Shown: positions 43,358 through 52,238, counted from the first letter of the stretch. The stretch is 64,000 nt of DNA from JAEWWD01 sp964440115 (GCA_964440115.1 CAYTPV010000004.1:186001-250000); one strand, 5' to 3'. Made by a program: numbers and translations. Notes: generated by a model from the sequence alone, not told the origin.

Positions 43358-44875
43358 TTATGTGGCAAAGGGGTTGGTTTTATAAAATTGCGTGATGTGT
43401 TCCATCGCCGCAAGGTAGGCCGCTGCATACGGTTTATACTGGGCATACCGGTCATGATCAGGCGTAAACGAATGCCTCTTTTTCATAATACCCTGTATGG
43501 GTTGCTCGTAATCGGAAAGCGCTCCCGCGCCGATACCCGCAATCACTGCGCTGCCAATGAGCGCGGTCTCACCCGTTTCAAACGTTTCTACACCGATGCC
43601 CAGGACATCTGCCTTTATCGAGTTAAATAGCGGGGAGTTGGAGCCGCCTCCGATAGAGACCATACGCGAAAAATCACTTTGCGGGTAGAGTGTGCGGAGC
43701 ACATCAAGGTAGTATTTGTACTCGTATGCGACGGCTTCCATAACAGAGCGGTACATGTGCCCCCGCGTATGCTTGAAGTCAAGCCCCAAAAAGCTGCCCT
43801 TAATATTCGGATTGTTAGGCAGTACGCGGCCTGAAAAATGCGGGATAAACAGCAGTCCTTCGCTTCCGGACGAGAGTGGCGTTGCCTCTTTTTCCAGTTC
43901 GTCATAGGAGGCGGCGGGCTTTCCGCTTAATGTATCGCGGAACCAGCGGATACACATGCCGCCGCCGTTGATATAAGCAAGCGGCAACCAAAGCCCGTCT
44001 ATAGGGCTTCGCATCATGGTCATCGTCTCATATTGGGTATCCGGCACAAAGCCGTCCACCACGCTGCACATGACGGAGGCAGTACCCGCACAGTCCAGCA
44101 CAAGATCGCGTTCAAACATTCCGGAACCGAATGTACTGGCCGCCGTATCCCCGCATCCGGCCACGACCGGAATGCCTTCCACGGTACCGCTTAGCTGAGC
44201 AAATGCGTGGGTGGTTTTGCCGACGATTTCAAACGGGGGGACGATCCGCGCCATTTTCTCTCTTTCCACACCAAACGTAGAAAGTAGTTCATCGGACCAT
44301 TGCTTTTTTGCATTGTCGCCAAAGCCCGAAAAATGCAGAAGCGTATAATCAAAGTAGGCGTCATGCCCTTTTATGCCTGTCATTTTGCCCACAATATAAG
44401 CGTGGGGCAACACAAATTTAGCCGTCTTCTGATATGCCTCCGGATGCTCGTGCTTCCACCAGAGGATTTTAGGGCCATGCGTATACGTAATGGGCCCCCC
44501 TGTGATCTCAATGGTGCGCTTACCTGCGCGCTCGCGCATGGCATTCATATATTTTCCGCAGCGCATATCAAGCCAGGAATCGTAATACGTGGAGGCCTCA
44601 CCTTCCGCGTCCACGCCCATGATGCCTGCCATCTGCCCGTCCAAGCCGATCGCGGCGATGTCGGAAGGGGAAATCCCGGTCTGCTCCATGAGACTTTTGA
44701 TAGTATTGGCGCAGGAAGAATACAGATCGTCCGCCTCCTGCCAGACAGTGCCGGGTACCGGGGAGATAAGCCGAGAGGACTCGAAAGCGGTCGCGAGAAG
44801 GGTGAGTTTGGTATCGAATAAAGCGGCCTTGGTGCCTTGTGTGCCGATATCTACGCCGATCAGGTAAGCGCTCAT
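43358..44875 (-). CDS. FGGY-family carbohydrate kinase, xylulokinase-like
   Basis: A 505-residue ATP-dependent sugar kinase: N-terminal phosphate loop GVDIGTQGTKAALFD, conserved GLDGQMAGIMGV, the substrate/catalytic Asp region in VVAGCGDTAAS, and the C-terminal ATP site ISIGGGSNSPL-like (SIGGGSNSPLFN). It resembles XylB in length and motifs but lacks an adjacent xylose isomerase, so the sugar is uncertain. The start at 44875 follows AAAGGAGG. First gene of the long leftward operon. Confidence 0.85.
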   Translation of the reverse strand: MSAYLIGVDIGTQGTKAALFDTKLTLLATAFESSRLISPVPGTVWQEADDLYSSCANTIKSLMEQTGISPSDIAAIGLDGQMAGIMGVDAEGEASTYYDSWLDMRCGKYMNAMRERAGKRTIEITGGPITYTHGPKILWWKHEHPEAYQKTAKFVLPHAYIVGKMTGIKGHDAYFDYTLLHFSGFGDNAKKQWSDELLSTFGVEREKMARIVPPFEIVGKTTHAFAQLSGTVEGIPVVAGCGDTAASTFGSGMFERDLVLDCAGTASVMCSVVDGFVPDTQYETMTMMRSPIDGLWLPLAYINGGGMCIRWFRDTLSGKPAASYDELEKEATPLSSGSEGLLFIPHFSGRVLPNNPNIKGSFLGLDFKHTRGHMYRSVMEAVAYEYKYYLDVLRTLYPQSDFSRMVSIGGGSNSPLFNSIKADVLGIGVETFETGETALIGSAVIAGIGAGALSDYEQPIQGIMKKRHSFTPDHDRYAQYKPYAAAYLAAMEHITQFYKTNPFAT

Positions 44876-44918
44876 ACAGGCCTCCTTTATTATATTGTGT
44901 TGTTTCCTATTATTTATT

Positions 44919-44947
44919 ATTGTATTTGTTATCGATTTGCATGTCAA
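44919..44947 (-). promoter_or_regulatory. Main promoter of the DeoR operon with operator in the spacer
   Basis: Minus-strand TTGACA (44947-44942), 17-base spacer, TACAAT (44924-44919). The spacer contains AATCGATAAC (rev. of 44928-44937), one half of the palindrome found at 42502, so a bound DeoR protein would block polymerase. Confidence 0.7.
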
Positions 44948-44954
44948 TGCTTTT

Positions 44955-44991
44955 TAAAAAAGACCCTCTCCTGCTGTAAAGGAGAGAGTCT
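44955..44991 (-). terminator. Terminator of the DeoC/kinase unit
   Basis: Stem 44961-44972 with 44980-44991 (11 of 12 pairs), loop of 7, followed on the minus strand by T5-6. It is 35 bp after the stop of the FGGY kinase at 45026. Confidence 0.8.
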
Positions 44992-45025
44992 GCGGATAAT
45001 CCGATGACAGGGGCCCTGAAATGTT

Positions 45026-46561
45026 TTAACCCTTAGCGTACAATTTGTCGCCATAGAGCGCCATGAAATGCGCCCCATAGCGGGAAAGCTCGTAATAGGG
45101 ACGGTAAGCGCACACGCGCTCTGTATCCGGATGCTCAACGCTTTGGACTTCGTGTACTTGGTCGATTACGTCGTAACTGTCCCAATACCCAAGGCCGTAA
45201 GCCGCAAGTGCCGCGGCACCAAGGGAGGCGGCGTTCTGATCAATATTGGTCTTAATGATATCCATATTAAAAATGTCAGCAAACATCTGACGCCAGAACG
45301 GGCTCTTACTGCCCCCGCCCACCAGCAGGAGTTCCGGAAGCTTATCCTGATATTTTTCCAGTATTGTCATGGCGTAATAGAGGTTAAAGGTAATACCCTC
45401 CAAAGACGCGCGGATGATATCGCATCGATCGTGTGCGAGGCCAAGCCCAAGAAAGCCGCCGCGGATGTTTTTGGTTTCTTCGATCATTGCGCCGCCCGCC
45501 AGGCTGGGGTTAAACAGCACGCCGTTTGCGCCTATGGGAGAGCGCGCAGCAAGGCGGTTCATCTCCACATAAGCATCCGCGATTTTGCCGTCTTTCTCCT
45601 GTTCCACGAGGTCGGGGCAGAGGGTATCCCGTACCCAACGGAAACTGCTGCCCGCTGAGAATATGCTGGTAGCCGAAGCATAAAGCCCATCCACCACATG
45701 TGCGAATACAAAGGGCTTGTATTGAAAATCCAATAGCGGCTTATCGCCGATCGCCGCAATCCAGCTCGAAGAGCCTAGCGAAAGATAGGCCCTGCCATTC
45801 TTTATTCCCTTTGCGCCGAGTGCCATGCAGGAATTGTCGACTCCGCCCGCCACCACGCGCACATCGGTGGAAAGCCCAAGGGCGTTTGCTGCTTCCGAAG
45901 TCAAATTCCCAACCACTTCGTGGGATTTAAGAATTTCCGGAAACAGATCACGTCTTACTCCTGCAGCTTCAATAAAAGAGTCCACATAGCATCGCGCTTT
46001 TAAATCATACACGCCGCTTCCGGAAGCGTAGGAATGGTCCGTGCACATCCGGCCGGTCAGCTTCAGGTTGCAGTAATCCTTGGAGCCCAGTATCCTGTAG
46101 GCATTTTGGTAAAGCTCCGGCTCGTTATCCCGATACCACATGATTTTGAATATGGAATAACATTCCGCGGGAAAACCGTTGCCGGTGGTAAAGTACCACT
46201 GTTCGTATGGTATCTTTTCAAAGAATGCCGGTGTTTGCATGGACGCACGCGTATCTGACCAGATGGGTGTGGCTTCACGCAGCAGACGACCGTTCTTGTC
46301 CACAGGAACCACACCCAACGAATGCCCGGAAATACTTAAGCCTACGATATCGGAAGCTCGCGTGCCGGTTTTTTGGAGGAGCAGCCGGGTGGAGGAGAGA
46401 ATGCCTTCCCACCAAAGCTCGGGGCTTTGTTCGTGTACGCCGTTGGCCTTATAGGTCACATCATACTGTTGAAAGGCATCCGCAAGCGAATGGCCCTCAA
46501 TTGTAAACAGGGAGGCCTTGATGCCGCCTGTGCCTAGATCGTATGCGATGATCTTTTCCAA
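45026..46561 (-). CDS. FGGY-family carbohydrate kinase
   Basis: About 511 residues. AYDLGTGGIKASLFT is the N-terminal phosphate loop, SISGHSLGVVPV the next conserved block, VAGGVDNSCMALGA contains the catalytic-type Asp, and LLVGGGSKSPFW the ATP site. The frame extends eight codons further, but the TTG at 46561, with AAAGAGG eight bases before it, fits better and begins just after the deoC stop. Cotranscribed with DeoC, so its product may be a substrate for DeoC or a related aldol step. Substrate unknown; xylulose, gluconate and autoinducer-type kinases share these motifs. Confidence 0.83.
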   Translation of the reverse strand: MEKIIAYDLGTGGIKASLFTIEGHSLADAFQQYDVTYKANGVHEQSPELWWEGILSSTRLLLQKTGTRASDIVGLSISGHSLGVVPVDKNGRLLREATPIWSDTRASMQTPAFFEKIPYEQWYFTTGNGFPAECYSIFKIMWYRDNEPELYQNAYRILGSKDYCNLKLTGRMCTDHSYASGSGVYDLKARCYVDSFIEAAGVRRDLFPEILKSHEVVGNLTSEAANALGLSTDVRVVAGGVDNSCMALGAKGIKNGRAYLSLGSSSWIAAIGDKPLLDFQYKPFVFAHVVDGLYASATSIFSAGSSFRWVRDTLCPDLVEQEKDGKIADAYVEMNRLAARSPIGANGVLFNPSLAGGAMIEETKNIRGGFLGLGLAHDRCDIIRASLEGITFNLYYAMTILEKYQDKLPELLLVGGGSKSPFWRQMFADIFNMDIIKTNIDQNAASLGAAALAAYGLGYWDSYDVIDQVHEVQSVEHPDTERVCAYRPYYELSRYGAHFMALYGDKLYAKG

Positions 46562-46577
46562 AGCACGCACCTCTTTC

Positions 46578-47246
46578 TTACGCAAAACTTTTTACAATTT
46601 CCAGCGCCGAGGCGGTGTTAATGCCGAAGCGGTCCACGCCGATTTCCACCAGCGCGTCAAATTCCTGCCGCGTTCGAATGCCGCCTGCTGCCTTAATCTT
46701 TACGCGGCCGCGTGTCAATTCCCGGATGCGCGTAATGCGCTCAATGTTGGCGCCTCCCGTTACCCAGCCCGTGCCTGTTTTTAAAAAATCTGCGCCGGAG
46801 TACATCACAAGCGCGCAGGCATGCTCTAGTTCTTTATCCGTTAAACAATTGATTTCAATAATCACCTTGGTAAGCACGTTTTTCGGGGCTAAAGCGATAA
46901 TGGCGCGCAGTTCGTCGAGCACATAGGAGTATTCGCCGTTTCTGAACTTACCCACGTTCATCACGATATCCATCTCTCTTACGCCGTCCTCAATTAAGCT
47001 GCGCGCCTCTAAAAGTTTGACCTCCGTTGTATGCGCGCCGCTGGGGAAGCCTACAGGCGCACCTGCGAAGATATCGGGATCGTTGCGTAAAAGATGGCTG
47101 AGTGTTTTTGTCCAGCAGGGGAGTGTATGTACATTGATGAAACGGTATTTCTGGGCGATAGAGACGACTTCCTCAATATCTGAAAGGGTATGATGCGTGC
47201 GCACCGCACTGATGTCGATCAGCCGTGCTGCTTCGGATGGGGTCAT
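46578..47246 (-). CDS. deoC: Deoxyribose-phosphate aldolase
   Basis: A 222-residue class I aldolase that cleaves 2-deoxyribose-5-phosphate to acetaldehyde and glyceraldehyde-3-phosphate. The Schiff-base lysine is in DFLKTGTGW, the second active-site lysine in VKIKAAGGIRT, and EMDIVMNVG and GFPSGAHTTEVK are standard blocks. Length is normal. TGAGGTG precedes the ATG. It is followed 16 bp later by an FGGY kinase instead of the usual nucleoside genes, which points to a deoxysugar or related catabolic role. Confidence 0.92.
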   Translation of the reverse strand: MTPSEAARLIDISAVRTHHTLSDIEEVVSIAQKYRFINVHTLPCWTKTLSHLLRNDPDIFAGAPVGFPSGAHTTEVKLLEARSLIEDGVREMDIVMNVGKFRNGEYSYVLDELRAIIALAPKNVLTKVIIEINCLTDKELEHACALVMYSGADFLKTGTGWVTGGANIERITRIRELTRGRVKIKAAGGIRTRQEFDALVEIGVDRFGINTASALEIVKSFA

Positions 47247-47298
47247 CTAAAAGCACCTCACATTCGATTTTCGAAAACTGAAAAAAGCAAAAATAGTA

Positions 47299-47316
47299 AT
47301 GATACGTTCCAATCAT
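47299..47316 (-). promoter_or_regulatory. Inverted repeat at the deoC transcription start
   Basis: ATGAT and ATCAT separated by 8 bases (47299-47303, 47312-47316), about 5 bp downstream of the deoC -10 box; a likely repressor site, perhaps for the divergent LacI-type fusion regulator. Confidence 0.35.
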
Positions 47317-47320
47317 ATGC

Positions 47321-47349
47321 ATTGTATCCTACCTAGCGCCTGAGCGCAA
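47321..47349 (-). promoter_or_regulatory. Promoter of the deoC-kinase unit
   Basis: Minus-strand TTGCGC (47349-47344), 17-base spacer, TACAAT (47326-47321). The -35 hexamer is the same as in the divergent promoter. Confidence 0.55.
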
Positions 47350-47390
47350 GAGCAAGTTAAGGATCCAAGAGATTGTCGAAAAAGCATAAC

Positions 47391-47419
47391 TTGCGCGATG
47401 CAAGGAATAATGGTACGAT
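47391..47419 (+). promoter_or_regulatory. Promoter of the LacI-SBP fusion gene
   Basis: TTGCGC (47391-47396), 17-base spacer, TACGAT (47414-47419), 65 bp before the ATG at 47484. TTTATCGATCAA follows at 47428-47439. Confidence 0.45.
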
Positions 47420-47483
47420 TAGAGCGGTTTATCGATCAATCTATTTCAAACCAACCATTATTACCCGCAAAGGACGTGAAGAA

Positions 47484-49706
47484 ATGGCAACGATGAAAGA
47501 TGTTGCCCGGCTCGCAGGCGTATCTCACGGCACAGTATCTAATGTTTTGAACGGGTCAAAAGGCGTTAGCATCGATAAGATCCGCAAAGTGGAGGAAGCC
47601 GTCAAGACGCTTGGCTACAAGCCCAACGCGCTTGCAAGAAACCTTAAGACCAGCTACACGGGCCGAATAGATGTGGTGCTTTCAAATATAACGGAGCCTG
47701 CGTATGCAAAGCTGTACGATTCTATCAACCGGCGCGCAACAGCGCAGGGCTATTCTGTCTATCTTCAGGTGACTGAGGATGATCCTGGACTGGAGCGGGA
47801 AATTTTAGACCGCGCGTTGATGTACAACAGCGACGGCGTCATTTTAATGACCTGCCAGCCGGAAAATACGGAGTTTTTTTCAAAAGCCATTGAAAACGGG
47901 CTGAATCTAGTGTTCATCCACCGGGCGCTCAATTCCAACGCGTTCAATTTTGTATGCATGGACGTTAAGACGGCTATTCGCCAAAGCATCGAGGCAACGG
48001 TAGCAAGGCGCAAGCGTCGCATCGCAATCGTGACTGGGCCTAAGGAGTTTTCCTTTGAGGCGGAATGCCTGGAAAGCTATTTCAATGCCCTTCACAAAGC
48101 GAAAATGGATATCAGGAGCAGCTACGTGGAGGCTGTCAACGCCAACAAGGAAAGCGCCATGCGCGCTGCTATACGCCTGATGAATGTGACGGAACCTCCT
48201 GAAGTAATCTACGTTTCCGGTCGCAGACTGGCCGATGGTGTGCTGTGCGCGCTGGAGGTAACCGAGGGCGAAGAAAAGCCGGAAGTAATCGCTTTTGAGG
48301 CGGAGGATTGGACGCGCACCGGTACCGGGACCGCAACTGAGGTGCTTCTGCCCTACGCGTCCATGGGCGAGGCCGCGTTTGATCTGCTCGAGGAGATCAT
48401 GAAAAAGGGGGAGAACAAAGGCGGTAGGCGCATTGTCATATGGGGTAGAGCTGAAAAACGGGCGGCGCTTCCCCCGTTGGCCCGGTGTGGGGAGAATAAG
48501 TGCATCCGTGTACTACTGCAGGACGCACCTTCTAGCACTTCGGTACTCTCCCTGGTTTCAGACTTCAAAAAGCGTACAGGGATCGACGTCGAGTTTACGC
48601 TTCGACCTTATCGCGAAATGCTTACAGAAATCCAGCGCGGCGTGCCTTCTGGCGCGTACGATGTGTTTACCTTTGACCTTGCTTGGTATAAGGAACTGAT
48701 GCTGGGCGGCTATGTGCAGGAGCTAACTGAAATTCTACCTGACCATGGCGCGTTGAAACATATGTTTTCGGACGACGTGCTTAGAGAGCATTGCTACTTT
48801 ATGGACCGCTTCCATGCACTGCCCTTTAGTCATACGGCCCAGCTTTTGTTCTATCGGAAGGACTTGTTTGAAAAATTGAAATTCCAGCGCCTTTACTATG
48901 AATGGTATAAGGAAGATCTGGATGTTCCGAGCACCTGGGAGGCGTACAACCGGGTGGCGCGCTTCTTTACGCGGCAGTTTAATCCCGAATCTCCTACGCC
49001 CTTCGGAACTACGCTGGGAGCCATGAATTCTTCAGGCGCAGTATGCGAATTTCTCCCGCGCGCTTGGGCGCAGGGCGGGAACGTATTTGAAAACGGAGTT
49101 TCTGTCATTGACAGTACGGCCTGCATTGGGGCGCTCAACGGCTATGCGGAAAGTTTCCGCTATGCGCATCCCGACTCGCCTGATATGTGGTGGGACGAGC
49201 AGGTGGAGCTGTTCGCAAAAGGCGACGCTGCCATGATGGTAATGTACAGCGACCATACCACAATACTCGACGACCGTAGCCTCTCAAAAGTTGTAGGCCG
49301 CGTTGGGTTTGATCTTCTGCCAGACGGTTGCTCGGTTCTGGGCGGCTGGTCCATCGGTGTGAGTCCGCAGTCGGGTTACAAACACGAGGCAGCAGAATTT
49401 TTAAAATGGGTAAGCTCGGAGGAAATGGTGGTACCAAATGCCGTCATGGGGCGGCTGGTGCCATATCGATCGGTTTATGAAAACAGTGAGTTCGGAACGT
49501 TCTGCCCGTGGTACCTCAAGGCAATAGACGCGTTCAATCAGGCAAGGAGGCGCAGCATGCCTAAAAACAGCAGAGGTGAAGGCGTATCCGAAGCCATATT
49601 GGAGGCCATCATCGGTGAGGCAGTCCACGGAACGATAACGGGCAAATACAGCGCAGAAAAAGCGCTTCGGGAAGCCGCAGGCAGGCTGAATGATGCAATC
49701 CGTTGA
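47484..49706 (+). CDS. LacI-family regulator fused to an extracellular-type solute-binding domain
   Basis: A 740-residue cytoplasmic protein with a rare architecture. Residues 1-55 are a LacI helix-turn-helix (TMKDVARLAGVSHGTVSNVLNG) with hinge (ALARNLKTS). Residues about 60-330 form a LacI-type sensor (VVLSNITEPAYAKLYDSINR, GRAEKRAALPP). From about 340 to the end runs a type II, MalE-like solute-binding domain (FKKRTGIDVEFTLRPYREML, YDVFTFDLAWYKELMLGGY, PSTWEAYNRVARFF, FAKGDAAMMVMYSD, GGWSIGVSPQSGYKHEAAEFLKWV), the kind normally secreted with an ABC importer. No signal peptide or membrane segment occurs. It may read two ligands. GGA plus ATG 47484 is the chosen start; a longer frame has no support. 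Confidence 0.9.
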   Translation: MATMKDVARLAGVSHGTVSNVLNGSKGVSIDKIRKVEEAVKTLGYKPNALARNLKTSYTGRIDVVLSNITEPAYAKLYDSINRRATAQGYSVYLQVTEDDPGLEREILDRALMYNSDGVILMTCQPENTEFFSKAIENGLNLVFIHRALNSNAFNFVCMDVKTAIRQSIEATVARRKRRIAIVTGPKEFSFEAECLESYFNALHKAKMDIRSSYVEAVNANKESAMRAAIRLMNVTEPPEVIYVSGRRLADGVLCALEVTEGEEKPEVIAFEAEDWTRTGTGTATEVLLPYASMGEAAFDLLEEIMKKGENKGGRRIVIWGRAEKRAALPPLARCGENKCIRVLLQDAPSSTSVLSLVSDFKKRTGIDVEFTLRPYREMLTEIQRGVPSGAYDVFTFDLAWYKELMLGGYVQELTEILPDHGALKHMFSDDVLREHCYFMDRFHALPFSHTAQLLFYRKDLFEKLKFQRLYYEWYKEDLDVPSTWEAYNRVARFFTRQFNPESPTPFGTTLGAMNSSGAVCEFLPRAWAQGGNVFENGVSVIDSTACIGALNGYAESFRYAHPDSPDMWWDEQVELFAKGDAAMMVMYSDHTTILDDRSLSKVVGRVGFDLLPDGCSVLGGWSIGVSPQSGYKHEAAEFLKWVSSEEMVVPNAVMGRLVPYRSVYENSEFGTFCPWYLKAIDAFNQARRRSMPKNSRGEGVSEAILEAIIGEAVHGTITGKYSAEKALREAAGRLNDAIR

Positions 49707-49752
49707 TTTTGGCCGGGCGAAAGCTTGCAGGCAAGAAGTCGCTATTTTGGAT

Positions 49753-49781
49753 TGACACGTTCAAAAATCTATTATAAACTT
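49753..49781 (+). promoter_or_regulatory. Promoter of the OYE-kinase sugar operon
   Basis: TTGACA (49753-49758) with TAAACT at 49776-49781 (spacer 17); TATAAA at 49774 with spacer 15 is an alternative -10. About 180 bases of leader precede the first start codon, with a further TACAAT at 49931. Confidence 0.55.
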
Positions 49782-49959
49782 GTTACGTGATTTAAGATTT
49801 CTTAGGATCCTGATCTGTACATTCTTCCTCGCGGGCACAGTTGCCGGAAGATCCCCGATCATTTTTGATACGTTAAAACGACATTCTTCCGGGAAATTCG
49901 TAATTTGCTTTTCCCACATCTGGGTTTGGTACAATAAAACAAGAAAGAGGGGAACATTC

Positions 49960-51207
49960 ATGCAGGAAAATTACAAAGACATACTCCTTTCTCCCATACG
50001 TATCGGCAACCGCACAAGCCCTAACCGGTTTTTTGTGCAGGCTATGGAATGTACGGACGCGGATGCGGACGGAAATCCTTCCGCGCTGACGGTAGAACGT
50101 TATGAGAACCTGTTTAAAGGAGAATCCGGTGTTATTACGCTTGAGGCGATTACAGTTACGGACGAATGCCGCGGCCGTCTCAATCAGCTCTCCATTATGC
50201 CCAAGAATGCCAAGCCGCTTGAGAAGTTTGTGCGCGGTTTAAAGGCGATTAACCCCGAAGCGCTCTTTGTGTTTCAGCTGACTCACTCTGGAGAACTGAG
50301 CAACCCTGAATTCTCTCGCCGCGTCACCGTAAAGCCTCTCCCTGGCTTTGGTGGTGAGCTGATGACGGAAGAGGATGTCGAGCACATCATGGATCAGTTT
50401 GTGATGGCTGCGCGTATCGCGTATGACGCGGGCGCTGACGGCGTAGATCTGAAGCTCTGTCACGGCTATCTCGGCTCCCAGATTTTGCGCCCCTACAATG
50501 ACCGCAAGTGGAAGTACGGCGGCTCTTGGGAAAATCGCAGCCGCTTTGCATACGAACTCTACGAGCGCGTACAGAAAGAAATCAACGATCCCAACTTCCT
50601 GATCGGCTCCAAGGTCTCTGCATGGGAAGGCTTCCCCGGCGGCTTTGGCACGGAAGGCCCCGATTCCCCGATTATCGACCTGACGGAACCCATCGCGCTA
50701 TTGAAAGGTTTGGAAGAGCGCGGCGCACAATTTTTTGTGCAGTCCGGCGGCAGCCCGTCCATCACCACCTCCATCACCCAAGCTGAGCGAAAGGCCGCCT
50801 ACTTTGCTTTCCTGCACACGACATGGGCAAAGGAATTCAAAAAGGCCGTCAAGCCTGAAACCGTCATCATCGGCTCCAACTATTCCGTATTTCGCAACGG
50901 TAAGAACGGCATCCTTGCCGTGGAGCAGGAAAACAACAGTATGTTCCACTACGGCGCGAAGTTTATCGCCGAAAACAAGGTGGATATGCTGGCTCTTGGC
51001 AGGCAGAGCTTTGCCGATCCGTTCCTTGCCAAAAAGCTGCGTGAAGGCAATGAAGCGCATATCAAATGGTGCACGCTGTGCGACAACTGCCTAGAACTTT
51101 TGATCCGCCAACGCGAGATCGGCTGCTGTACCTACAATAAGCACTATACCGACGTGCTCGTGCAGGCCAGGAAAGAATTTGGTCAATTAAAGGCAAAGCA
51201 TACCTGA
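49960..51207 (+). CDS. NADH:flavin oxidoreductase (Old Yellow Enzyme family) with C-terminal cysteine cluster
   Basis: A 415-residue FMN TIM barrel. GNRTSPNRFFVQAMECT is the FMN-binding start, LTHSGELS and LKLCHGYLGSQILRPYNDRKWKYGGSWENRSRF form the active-site/FMN block, and IIGSNY and MLALGRQSFADP the C-terminal FMN phosphate site. It ends with CTLCDNC and GCC, the four cysteines that bind [4Fe-4S] in 2,4-dienoyl-CoA reductase-like members, but lacks their FAD/NAD domain. It would reduce or oxidise an enone or keto-sugar. AGAGGGG precedes the ATG at 49960. Confidence 0.85.
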   Translation: MQENYKDILLSPIRIGNRTSPNRFFVQAMECTDADADGNPSALTVERYENLFKGESGVITLEAITVTDECRGRLNQLSIMPKNAKPLEKFVRGLKAINPEALFVFQLTHSGELSNPEFSRRVTVKPLPGFGGELMTEEDVEHIMDQFVMAARIAYDAGADGVDLKLCHGYLGSQILRPYNDRKWKYGGSWENRSRFAYELYERVQKEINDPNFLIGSKVSAWEGFPGGFGTEGPDSPIIDLTEPIALLKGLEERGAQFFVQSGGSPSITTSITQAERKAAYFAFLHTTWAKEFKKAVKPETVIIGSNYSVFRNGKNGILAVEQENNSMFHYGAKFIAENKVDMLALGRQSFADPFLAKKLREGNEAHIKWCTLCDNCLELLIRQREIGCCTYNKHYTDVLVQARKEFGQLKAKHT

Positions 51208-51241
51208 TATAGTAAATGCGAAAGAAACAGGAGAGAAGAGT

Positions 51242-52225
51242 ATGAAACTTGGTTTTTTTGCGGCAAATTACGCGCAGTTGTCATTGGAACAAGTCGCCCA
51301 AATTATGGAGGCCAATGGCTATGAAATGATGGAGATCCCCGCCTATAGCGGCTGCGAACAGTTCGACTGCGAGGATATCCTGAACCCCGGCAAGGCGGAA
51401 GCACTTAAAAAGATGCTTGCAAGCCATGGTGTTACTATTTCCGGGCTTTCCAACCACGCAGATTCACTGTTGATCCTAGGGCCTCACACCGAGGATACGG
51501 ATAAGCTCTTTAAAGGCACAAAAGAGGAAAAGATTAAATACGGGACGGAGAACCTGTTAAAGACCGCCCGTGCGGCAAACGCTCTGGAAGTCCCCGTCGT
51601 CAACGGTTTTACTGGCGTCACCAACTGGGGCAGGTATTTCCCGTTCCCGAGCGCCGATGGCTGGAGCAAGATGGAAGAGGAATTCAGGGAACTCTTCTTG
51701 CCCATCCTTGACAAGTTCAAGGAATATGGCGTGAAGTTTGCCGTGGAACCCCATCCCAATAACCTCATCTACGATATCCACACCGCTAAGCGCGCGATTG
51801 AACTGGTGGATAATCATCCCTCCCTGGGCTTCAACCTTGACCCGGCAAATCTCATCTACCTTGGCCTTAGGGTAGAAAACTTCATCGATGAACTGGGCGA
51901 CAGGATCTTCCACGTCCATGCTAAGGATGGAGAAATCGTCGAGCATAACATCCAGCGAGGCGGCATCCTAATGCAGGGCGACTGGCAGCGCATCGATCGC
52001 GCCTTCCGCTTCCGTATCCCCGGCTGGGGTAGCGTACCCTGGAAGAAGGTCATCACCGAGCTTTCTTTGGTCGGCTACGACTATGTTTTGAGCTACGAGC
52101 ATGAGGACGTCACCATGTCCGTGGGTGACGGCGTAGAAAAGGTAGCCGCTTACCTCAAGCCTCTGATCATTAAAGCGCCCTACGAAGGCCGACGCGACAA
52201 GATCTTTAATAACCCCAGAGAATAA
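51242..52225 (+). CDS. TIM-barrel sugar phosphate isomerase/epimerase
   Basis: A 327-residue xylose-isomerase-like barrel. Metal-ligand candidates: Glu in FAVEPHPNN, Asp in FNLDPANL, His in FHVHAKDGE and Glu in LSYEHEDV. It is longer than the epimerase at 28189 and has a distinct N-terminus (KLGFFAANYAQLSLEQVAQIM). It lies between the OYE-type reductase and the Zn-dehydrogenase, so it probably isomerises a keto-sugar in that pathway and could replace the missing RhaA/FucI step before the kinase. Ribosome binding site AGGAGAG. Confidence 0.82.
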   Translation: MKLGFFAANYAQLSLEQVAQIMEANGYEMMEIPAYSGCEQFDCEDILNPGKAEALKKMLASHGVTISGLSNHADSLLILGPHTEDTDKLFKGTKEEKIKYGTENLLKTARAANALEVPVVNGFTGVTNWGRYFPFPSADGWSKMEEEFRELFLPILDKFKEYGVKFAVEPHPNNLIYDIHTAKRAIELVDNHPSLGFNLDPANLIYLGLRVENFIDELGDRIFHVHAKDGEIVEHNIQRGGILMQGDWQRIDRAFRFRIPGWGSVPWKKVITELSLVGYDYVLSYEHEDVTMSVGDGVEKVAAYLKPLIIKAPYEGRRDKIFNNPRE

Positions 52226-52238
52226 GGAGGGAGCATCT

